Assembly (NCBI RefSeq): GCF_037042905.1
Contig: NC_087251.1
Coordinates: forward strand, 47,130,373-47,194,372
Reading direction: 5' to 3'
From: Lytechinus pictus
Taxonomy: Eukaryota; Echinodermata; Echinoidea; Temnopleuroida; Toxopneustidae
Length of the DNA: 64,000 nt
Positions 28,201 through 40,200 of this stretch are shown piece after piece; the stretch's first letter is position 1; each line of letters starts with the position of its first letter. The position numbers and the translations under genes were made by a program. A model generated the notes under the pieces. That model was not told the origin of the DNA. It searched no databases and was given only the letters and a program-made list of their open reading frames with translations.

Positions 28201-31200
28201 CCAAACCAAATTCTATATTTGTGCACAAAAATCATCAAAATGTTGTGAATTTAGTGTCTGAAATGTATAAATCATTTCAATCTTTAAGTAAATTAACTAA
28301 GAATTATAAATGTAGTCATAAAATATAAATGGAAATAAGGTATATAAATTTTGGTATGAATGTAGCAAATCCATTTCATTGACATGGAAATGTGTATATG
28401 ACTGGAAGAAAGTATTTCGAGTTTCTCAACTACAATTCTAGTGTAGTATTGCCTTTCCATTTTAAATGAGAAACACTTATTTCCTCTTTCCTGAGATCTT
28501 TTATTCAATTCTTGAAATAATTTCAGTCACATTATAAGTGAAGATGGTCACTGCATTTATGCTTCCAGTCCAGTATATATTAGAAATTTGGAAAATTCTT
28601 ATTTTTCCTTTATTTCATCATGTATATAGTTACCTCTGTACCCATTAGCAAATATTACTTATTCTAATAATCCCTTGTTATAACTCACAATGTGTATATT
28701 AGATTGGGATTAAAGGAAAGTATCGTTGCTGATACAGATAAATTACAATATATGCATGCCTGCATGGACATCTACATGTACTTTCTACATGTATCTGAAA
28801 CTGTGCCCATTTTTATTTGGGGCCGGACTGGGTCTACAGAAAATGTTCATTATGAGATATGGTAGCATTGTCAGCTGGTCTTCAACTTCTTAACTATATT
28901 TTCAAATTATGAGGCTAGCCTTATTTGGATTTTCACAAAGTGATGGATTTCACAACTTAAAATGTATTTTGACTTTTTATTGTTATGGTAGAATAATAAA
29001 TATTGACATATCCAATAGAACTGAATGGAGAAATGACAACACTGTAATTTCGTGAAAACTAACCCAATGAATTGCTCTGACTGATTTTCACTTAGTGACA
29101 GAGGCAATTAATTGAAATTCATTTATTCAAGAATTATACTTTCTACTTCTGGTATCTGTGCAATTGAATGAATCACATGTAATGTTGTTATTTCAGATAA
29201 AAATCTGTAGGGAGATAATTAGCAATCCAATGATTGAAATTAATTTGTTACAAATTCATCCATTCAAAATTAAATCATTAATCATTTGAACTAAATGTAG
29301 GTGATGGAGAGATACTGTAGCTGCATAGTGTAATATGAAGGTCCATTCCTTATGCGTAGAATATGAGCTCAGGTATTTGACCACCTTGGACTCCAGTCCC
29401 ATTCGTGCTTTCTGGAGAACACTGAAACTGGAAGGTCACATTGTTGCTGGTACTTTCTGTCAGTCCTTCCTGTCCAAAATAACTTAATTCACTTCCACTT
29501 AGTGTTGCACTTGCTGTATAGTACACATGGGGTTCGACCTGGACGGGGTGTGGGAACGCGACCATAAACGTGGTACTGGATCCATCTGAAAAGAACTTGG
29601 TATTGTTCTCGGCAAGAATCTTTCCTCCTCGCTTGAGTTCTATTTTCACCTTGTACTCTGCACCACCTGAACTGGAGCCGTACAACCCGAAGCCAGCGAT
29701 GAATATCCGCCTGTCAACGGCAAACTGGATACTGTCACACCGACCCCTGTAACGCCACTGGTTACTCCTGTAGGCGGACGACTGAAAGCGATGCACCGTG
29801 CAGGTTCGCAGTCCTGCGCGCTGCTTACAAGGAAAGCGGAGCTTGGGCTTACTGTCAGCAGTGTAGTGAAGAAATATATCTGTGGTTTCTTCGAGAGTGA
29901 TGACACCACTACGAGCTACGCTATTGGCAAATTCCTTGAGAGGCATTGTCGGGAGTCGAAGGAGATAAAGAGCAGAACCTAGAACCTTGCGGAGGTTGTT
30001 TGGAGTCACCACCAAGTCCTGCCTGGAGCACTCCGCATCTGCCCAACGCATGGCTGCATGGAAGAGGACAAGTTCCTTGACATTCAAGGTCTCCCGCTTC
30101 AGGATGCACTCCAAAGTATCCTGGTCAACATCCACAAAGCTGTCTGATCCTAAAGCTACTTCAGCCTGGGCATCAATAACCTCCCAACATCGCTGCATGA
30201 GGTCCGGTTCTTCAAACAAGTGGCTTTGACTCAACAGGACGCATGCATTCCGTGCACTCAGACTTCGCTCCAAGTACTCAACGCATGACCTGGCCAGATG
30301 AGGTACGAGATATTTCTTTGCAGCATAGAGGGTATCCAAAACATTCTCTGGAGTTAAGTCAATCTCATCACAGTACATGTATCTGTAAAGGAAAAAATGT
30401 TAAATTGAAAACAAATTTAATATTTACAAGGATATAAAAGCAATGGATTTGAATGGAATAATATTGATCCATAGATTCTTTTGACAAGTCAAATCGGTAG
30501 GGACAGATGAATTTCAATATATCTTAGCAATGTACAAAGTTGGGCAGAATTCAACTTATGTAAGGTTGACTTAACAAAGTTTTCAAAAGGACAAGTCTAC
30601 CCCAACAAAAAGTTGATTTGAATAAGAGAAAAATCCAACAAGCATAACACTGAAAATTTCATCAAAATCGGATGTAAAATAAGAAAGTTATGATATTTAA
30701 AATTTTTTGCTTAATTTCACAGAACAGTTATATGCACATCCTGGTCGGTATGCAAATGAGGAAACTGGTGAGGTCATCCACTCACTACATGTATTTCTTT
30801 TGTATTATGAAATATGAAATATTCTTATTTCCTCCTCATTGTCAAGTGCAACAACAATTAATTCCTCCTGACAATGTGGAATAAGCATTGTTTAATACTA
30901 TATGGTTCAGTCAAGTTGGTCCTTACATGTATTGTCAAATATGTAAAAAATGAAATATTGTATAATTCAAACAATAAAAAAACAAAAGAAATAGTGAGGG
31001 ACATCATCAACTCTCTCATTGACATGTCACTGAATTGTGCATATAACTGTTGTTTGAAAAATAACTTAAAAACGTCCTAACTATCTTATTTTACATCCGA
31101 TTTTGATGAAATTTTCAGTGTTATGCTACATGTATTGTCGCTTGATTTTTCTTTATTTATCCAAATCAACATTTTTCTGGGGTGGACTTGGCCTTTAATG

Positions 31201-34200
31201 TATTATATATGTACATGTTTGTTCTCTTGTGCCCTCAGTAGATGTTTAAAAATATTTCAAACAGAATTAGAATGTGCAGTAACATTTTCAAAATAGTAAA
31301 AGTAATTTGAAAATTTGATGACACTAACACATTCTAATAATTAGAATGTGTAAGTGTCATCAAATTCTGAATTTTGGGGGGAACAAAATGAGTAATTTTG
31401 TTCCCCCAAAATTCAGAATATCAAAGCAAGACTTGAGTTGAATTACTCACTTGAGAAGGGTAAGGAAAGCTTCCGGCTCTACATCAGGTGTAACAATCTC
31501 AGAGGTATTCTCTGCTAGGTCTCCATAAAACATGGCAAAGAACACCGAACTCCCTGTTGCAAGGACGTACTTATGGGCAGGTATCCTTTGAGCTGTATTC
31601 TTAGGTCCAACCAAGAACGTAACATCACTCATCAGTTCATTGTTAAACATGACAGCATTTCTGTCTCGTACGGTTGCACCACGATGCCAGTTATCACAGG
31701 ACCAGAGGGACGGAGATGATGATATTGAGGTTGCTACCGAGGTTGCTATCGTAGGACTATCAGGTTGTATGACATCCAGGGTTTCGGTATTGACGGAACA
31801 ATGGTTACCATCCAGGCGGTTCTGATATGACTCTGCGGAGTTTGAGACCTGACTGGCAAGAAAACTGGATCTTCTGTTGCAAGTGCGCTGCTGAACCTGC
31901 TGCTCCATCTCATCTTTCTCCGCTCCAGGATTCTGATTATTCATCTCCATCTTCCGTTGTAACTTTCGCTTTATCCTGCAGAAGATGTGCACTACTTTCC
32001 GAAGTTTAGCGAGCTTGTGTTTCCGAAAGGGCATCTAAGATTATTGTGAGGAACAGACCAAAGACAACATAGCTAATTCAAATGCTTGAGTATGACTGAT
32101 CTATCCAAACATTGCAATTTTGCTGATGGTGTCCAAGTATTCTTTTCCATGTAATCTGAAAAAGAATGTCAAGGAAAATCGTCAGTCTCAAATTAACCTA
32201 AATATACATCCATTTATAGATTTCTGTATTTCTGTTGTACTTTATTATGGAGAATGGAGATTGCATGAACCTTGTTAAATAAGAAATTTTGAAAACTTAC
32301 ATTTTTTTACTGAAAATTTTCACAAAATTTCACCAAAAGTATGCACCAAATCCTTCAATTTCACTTGACAGAATGTGAAAATGACCCAAATGACAAGCTC
32401 AGTCACTTTGCTCCCTCGCTTTAAAAAAAAAAAGAGATTATCCGAGCTGCCCCCCCCCCCAGCAAAAAATTTCTGCGTACGGCCATGCTAACACAAACAA
32501 TAAGTTAAACTTCAATTCTAAGATAATCTGCAGGTGAAAATCTACAAATTGATAAACCGTCTACCTTTTTTAAAGTTAGAGCAAAAAGGAGACCTTGCCA
32601 TATATTGTAAATCCTATCCATCTACAGCAAAATGCCATGGAGTATGATTGTGATGATTAAGTCATCCACTGTGCTGGATGATCTCTGTCCCAAATTTCTC
32701 AACGAAAATAGATATCTTTAAAAGCGTAGGCTTAACTGCAGAAGACGGCATAACCTTGTTTTTCTTTATTATTATATGTAGTCGTGATCGTTTATATATG
32801 CCAAGGAGGTGACCATACCATTCACTGCAAAATAAAGACTAAGATGCTGCATAGACCGTGTAACAGTTAGACATGATGTAGTCCATATTTTGCAGTGCAG
32901 TGAATAGTATTCATTATAATCCTTTCCCAAAATCTGAGAAAATAGAATAATACTCACACATTCCAGATCAGTCAAAAGTTCCTTCTAGTAAATAATGATC
33001 CTTTATGTTCAGAATAATGTACTAATATGGTGTTCAGAAAATTAGGTATGGTACTGTTTGAGTTATAGTCGGACATATAACTACTAGTACTACAACTGTA
33101 TCCGTGTATATGTTTTTATCCTGTGAGTATATAGCACTGCTCTGCTGTCAGCGCGCGCTCGAGCTCTCGATCTATTCGTGCATGAGCCCCCCCAGGGTTA
33201 GTCGCTTACACACAAACAAGGCACACATACACACACACACCCTCACACACACAATGTGAGCTCGTCCAGCAAAACAACTCGCGTACTACAGCTGTGCAAT
33301 CAACAAGACCCTGTGTGTCATATGATAACAAAGAAAGCCCAAGGGACCGCTATTTTTGTGAGTCAGTGATGTGCGGCTAGTCTTTAGGTTGTGATTGTCT
33401 AATCCCGTGGACGAATTATAGGCTTTGTACTGTCACCACCAACTCCCGAAACCCAAATCAGATGAAAAGATAGATTTAAATAATACCAAGGTGTAACATT
33501 GTGGAACCGAAGATTACGAGGGGGAAGGGTGGAGGCCGCAGATTTCGCGCATGTGGTGAAAGTCGGTCCATTTGGTCGAAAGTAGAAGGAAAACATGTGA
33601 TGGATGAATAACCAATTTAGTTGGACAAGCGGAGAACAACAAAGGGTGTGCTTAGTCTGCAGGCACAGACCCTGATTGGAACTTTGATCAACAAGTGTGC
33701 CTCCACGCAAAGACTAGCACATACAACACTTGCTGTTCCAATACCTGAGCGAGAGAGCCTTCAGTACACAAGGCATGAGTAGGCTGCACATTCAGACCCT
33801 TAACTCGAGTGAAGGGTTTGCCCAGCAGACTAGGGTGTGCTTGTGTTAGCCCTCTCCTCTCATCTCGGGGGCGTCAATACTAGGCCCATATAATACCATG
33901 TTTTTCCAGACAGATGCGGACTACGTATACAAACAATCAAACAAAAAATACGGAGAGGGTGGGGGCACACCCAGGAGGGATTTGATACTTCAGATTTCAC
34001 AACCATGCATGGGCAGTGCCGTATCGGGTGCGGGTACGGGCACTTGTCTCGGGCGCCACTTTTTAGGGGGCTCAAAGAAGCAGGTAATAGATAAAAGGGT
34101 AAGAAAACATTCTAAAGTTTATCTCCGAACAACGAAACAAACTTCCGGAAAGTGAAAATTTGGACGGGGCACAATTACGACCCATGCAAAACAAAGATAT

Positions 34201-37200
34201 TGGAAAGGTCGTTATTTTGGCACTTGCCCCTGGTGCTTCATTTTTTGCCCTGTATTACACGCCACGTCTGATCGTAAAGCATATACCAGCAAATAAAATT
34301 GTCATCCTATAGGCCTATATCATTCTTAAAGGACAAGACCACCCCAACAAAAAGTTGACTTGAATAAAAAAGAAAAATCAAATAAGCATAACACTGATAA
34401 TTTCATCAAAATCGGATGTAAAATAAGAAAGTTATGACATGCTTAATTTCACAAAACAGTTAAATGCACATCCTGCATGGCGAGTATGCAAATGAGGAGA
34501 CTGATGACGTCATCCACTCACTATTTTATATTTTATTATATATGAAATAGGGAAAATCCTATTTTTCTCCTCATTGTCATGTGAAACAACGATAAATTCC
34601 TCCCTGAACATGTGGAATGAGAATTGTTTTATACTATATGATTCAGTTGGTCCTTATTGTCAAATGTATAAAAAATGAAATATTGTATAATTCAAACAAT
34701 AATAAACAAAAGAAATAGGGAGTGAGGGGCATCATCGACTGTCTCATTTGAGTTGTGCATAAATCACTGTTATGTGAAAAAAATAATAAGCGAAACTTTA
34801 AAATGTCATAACTTTCTTATTTTACATCCGATTTTGATGAAATCTTCAGCGTTTTGCTGGTTTGATTTTTCTCTATTTATTCAATTTCAAATCAACATTT
34901 CTGTGGGGTGGACTTGACCTTAAAAAAAAATCAGTGACAAATTTCAAAAGTGATAGTTTACATTGTCTGTGAATGCATTTAATGCGCAGGGTCGGCAATT
35001 TTTATGATTTTCATCATGCAATGCTTTTCTTATACCTCAGTCACATTTGCTGTTCGGCGAGTCGAAACAACCGTTTTATTTATTCAATCCACCTATATGT
35101 AGCTGGTACCAAAAATGTCTTCGACTCAACGTACGGCCGCCGTACAGCAAATGTGATTGAGGTAGGCCTATTACCTCATTTTTTATGGGTTCTTCATTTT
35201 TTCGTTTTTCGAGAATTATACAGCAAACCTACACTGTAAAAAATGAAGTGCCAATTTAGCACTTACAGTGCTCGTATAGTGACTGCACTACGAGTGCTGA
35301 TTTTCTAGTTTAAATTTGAACTAGAAAATCACCACTCGTATAGTGCAGTCACTATGCAAGCGCTGTAAGTGCTAAATTAGCACTTAATTTTTTACAGTGT
35401 ATATACACTTCAAAATGAGTCGTTTATACAAGATAAAGATACAAGATAATTTTATCGGTACCTGAATGCAAACCTAACATTGAAATTGTGCGTCCTATTG
35501 CTTTCAAATAGCTACATAATAAAAGAGACACAAGTCATGTAGTAAAACTAATCATAGCCATAAGAAACTCACTTACGTAAACAAAATAACTGTCTGCATT
35601 GGGCTGCATTACCCCTTCAAATTTATAATTCGCAAGTAAAATGACTGTCTGCTGCGAAGTCCCCCCACACGAATTCTTAATTTGATAAAACTACAAAAAG
35701 TATAAAGCTATAGTCGACTTTATATTTTTCTATAACGATATCATCAAGCTATCCAGTCTTTCCTGCGAGTGAGTCATGTTGAATTCTAAATACGAGTCGG
35801 CCCGTTTGGTTTCAATATTGACTTATAATTTTAGTCTGTTAAAGATAATTTGTGATAAGATAATGATTAATGACAGACCGCAGACTTGCCCGAGGGCATA
35901 TCAAACTGTTTTAAAAATCAATTTGAAAGTGGTGTAAGATGGCGATCACGACATCAGCCTAATGATGTTGTTGCATTCCCGGGTGCCGTGCTATGTACAA
36001 TATGCCCCCAAGTATGCCTAACATGCCAACAATTTTTTTCCTTTGTATTTCAAAGCAAAAGTCAAAACTCCAGCTAAGCCTGCATGAATTAATGTAAAAG
36101 AAATATGTTTGGAGTTTGAAATGTGTTGAATTAAAGGTAACATGCGTAAGAGAAATCAGCTTTAAAGAGATTGTATTTAATTAGTTATCATAATATTACT
36201 CGTATTAATACTTACTGCTCTTTTCACTTGGTCATTTTGGGAGAGTTGATTGAATGATAACTGAATTGTGTTAGTTCTTATTCTTGATTTTTATTTTTTT
36301 TTCGTTATAAATCGTGCGTTGGATGATGGCGAACATTAGAACCAGGGGTTACTTAGCATATACGTTATAGAAAAATAATGCCATAATTATCACTATGAAA
36401 TTAATTAATTGATGTCTCTGTATTTTTATTAAGAAACCATGAAATAATGCGATGTTCAGAATAAAAAATACTCACCACGAGTTGATTGGAAGAAAATTTA
36501 ACACAGCCTTACAGGGTCGATCGTTCGATGTCGTGTTCAATAACTGACTTGTGTTTTCGCTATTGGGCAATTCCATAAAATATGTACGTCCGAGTCCGAC
36601 CCCTATATGTGGGACCTTCATAAAATTATCTGTCTCTGATTTCCTGTTCTTTAGACAGTCTGTAATACTCTCAAAATTACCATGACTTGGTCAGTGTATA
36701 TGAGGTGAAGTAAAAATTGAGAGAAATGGGGGTCGGATGTACAAAAAGGTTAATTATTTTATGGAATTGCCCTATTCAAAATGTATCTTCCCTATTGATA
36801 TATAATTTTAGACAGATTGGCGACTGAAAAATCCTTGAATGATCATACTAATGAAAAATTACAAGATTATCACGCTGAGAATGCATGGTTATTTTCTTTC
36901 TAAAAATTGTCATTATTTTCGTACCCAAATAGTCCGAAAGGCATATATTTTCTCAGAGCCACCGGCCGCTTATTTAAACTAAAAGAACGGGAAATGATCA
37001 CTTTCATGGCTGGACGTGGATTTTTTTTTTTCGGGGGGGGGGGGGGGGAGGGGCAAGACGCATATATTTTTTTAAAGGAAATCGAAAACGAGGGGGGCGA
37101 AGCACTGATCTGTCAGTTTGGCGAAACGACTGAGCATGTCATGAGTGCGCTTGAAGAATTTCGTGCACACTTTTAGTGAATTCGTGAAAGATGTTAGAAA

Positions 37201-40200
37201 AAAAAAATGAGTTTTTGAAATTTGTTGGGGAGGGGGCAGTTGCCCCATTTCCCCGCTGCGTACGGCCATGATTGTTTTCACAATAATTGCTCTGAAGTCG
37301 AAAAAAAGTAATGTTGAGTGAAATACACTCATCCCGATCGGACCTTTAAAGGGGAATCCAGCCTTGGCCATAAAATGTTGTATTGGGAAGGAGAAAAATA
37401 AATTAAACAGAATGGTGAAAATTTGAAAGAAATCGGACAAGAAATAAGAAAGTTATAGCTGCTTTAAAATTGGGATCACTAATAGTATGTAGATTTCAAA
37501 TTGGCAACTGGGTAAGTAAATTATGACAAGGGGCAAGGACAACTTTCCCATAGGCCATGTACTTTATTATCAGGGATCTGTGGTTTTCTCCTAAGTACCA
37601 ATTCCCCTGGGGCAGTAATCTAAATATAACCCAGGTAGTATATTGTTCAATGTCATCATGAAAGAAAAATATAATTTGAAATAAAACTTTGAGGAAAAAT
37701 TACATTTTAGCCATAGTGGAGTACATGGAAGAGTAGTCCTTGCCTTACATCACTATGACATCCCATATGCGGCCAATTTGAAGTATCCATGAGTATAGTG
37801 ATTACCAATATTTACAACTTTGGAAAATTCATAACTTTCTTGTTGTTTGTCCAATATTGTTCAAACTTTCACCTATCAACTTGTCTGATTTTTCTTTTTC
37901 TTATAAAAACAAGTTTTTAATTGGGTTGGATAGCTGCCTCCATTTGGTGAAATAAAGCTCGTTCAAGAAAAGATTATATTCTTTAATTGATTTGCGAAGA
38001 ATGAAAGTAATTGTATGATTGTAATGGGAAATTCCCTCAACCTTCCTTCCAGAAATTATAGGAGTACTTCCCGTTGATTTTTTTTAATCATATAGAGGTC
38101 AAAAAGGGATAGGATAAGGTAGGGAATTCTTGGTATATGCTACTTTTCCCCCAAGCACCACAAAGGAAGTGCTATCATGTCTTTCCTGTATGGTATATCT
38201 TATCATTATCGAAGTGGACATACCACAATAAAAACGAATAAGCAAAGATAATGATTATTACAGTCATCCTCAAAATCCCCACACTTCCCGCGCTTTGTTT
38301 TCATCGCCGATAAGAAGGATGTCGCATGAAATGAATAGATGATCATCTTCGGACAAAGCTCCGGGCCCGGTCTTACAAAAAGTTAAGATAATAATATTCA
38401 AATCACACTCAAATTATTGATCCAAATTGTGTAGTTAAGAGGTAGGATCAATCGCAATTTGAGTTTGATTTAAATTTATTGTAACTCTTTGTGAGACAGG
38501 GCCCTAGTTATAAGGTATTGTGAGGTTTTCTTGTTTACCTTATTTCGGTTATCCACTCGCCCTTGAAGTGACCCCTCCCCAGAAAGAAAAAAGTGAAATT
38601 CCGATCCTCTGTTTTTGAGGGTATTATTGCTTCAAGTGAAAGTGATTCTCTATCTGCTCCTCGTCCATGTATTGAGTTTTTTTTTAATAATCCTTGTTCC
38701 AAAATTATTCAACGTGCTTGATCTTCATGCATTAATTGCGTTTGATCCAGAATTATTGTTTATTAATCATTATAATTCCATTTCTTAAAAAAAAAAGATT
38801 TATATTTATTTAGTTATTTTCTTAAATTTATTTGTTTGTTTATTTCATTATTATTTACTTGACGAATGGATTGGTTTTTCAGAAAATTCGTATTCTAAAC
38901 TTGACAACTTTTATTGTCATTGCACATTTGCAGTTGTCGCAGTTATTGAGGACATTTACAATTACAGGGCTTAAAAGGGACCATAGACAAGAAATATTTC
39001 TTGCTTTGATCTGCAGATCTACCTTGAAACCTATATTTTCCACGTTTTTGCCAGCCTAAATAGTGTCTCATAAGTTCTACATTTTATAAGGGTTATACCC
39101 TTTCTATAAATTGGCACTATGGTGTTGAAATTTGTATTTGCCCCTATGGTTTTTGCAAATGCGCATTGGTCGTGCCGTAAAACAATGGGGACGACTGTGC
39201 TCCGATTTTTTTCACGCGTCCATTCGCGGCCCATCGTACATTAGCGCCCAAACGGAAGATTTGTTTATTTATGATTACATCACATTCCATATCCTGAAAG
39301 GTAAAGTTTCGGAAAGATCGAATATCAACTCGGTATAGACTTCAAACCCATTATTGGTGTCATAGAAGACAATGAACAGCAGCTATCTCGTTGATTAAAC
39401 TTGTCGAACGAAATGAAAAACAACTTCCGGTAAACACTTCCCGTTGTCCCATCACCTCGCCGCCCAAACGGAGTTTTCAGTAAATAAATAATCCTGTCCA
39501 TGACGACATCGAAATCCTTTCCGATTCCAATCCCATCATTACCTACTTGAGTTCATCGATTATTTTTATCAACTAAAGATTGAATAGGATTATTAGGGAT
39601 ACCGTTGGGTGTGGATTAGGGGGATGCGGTTTCTCATTAAGGTGGGTTTGTCTGTTTCCGCGTTGCACTCCTTGGTGTTTATTCAGAAGTTTGAACAGGT
39701 GAATTGGCTTACCATGAGTCGATTTGCTTTAGTCTCGATGCCCTGTTAATCATGGACCCTAATGACTTAAAGTAAATTCATGTTTAGTTGGACATTGTCT
39801 TTGAAATGTCCACACATAATGCACTTGGTTCTATACCTCCATGGTTTTAGTGACCACAATTTATTGCCCGTTGATATTTGCCGCCCATTCACCGTTGCCT
39901 CGTGGCGCCGCGCGACTGCAGAAAGGGGCATGATGCTAATAACGAATGGTAAAAACAAACTCGCAAATCTGATGAAGAGACAGCGATAAAACAAAGGCTC
40001 TGAATATTTTTCCCTTCTCGTAGGATATTCATTTTTTCATGATTTAAAAAAAATTATTTTGCATTATCAAAGAAAGAAAACACATCGTTGCATTAGCTAT
40101 TTCCGTTTTAAGAGATCTCATGAACGAGCCGTGAAAGAGAAGATCAGAATCTCTTTCACATCCCAAACACATGTAGCTGTGAGTTTGATCGCACATTGTA

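Noticed and set aside
33208..33253. CA-rich run as a promoter element
   Set aside because: It is an ordinary microsatellite; no evidence ties it to the BTBD start site.
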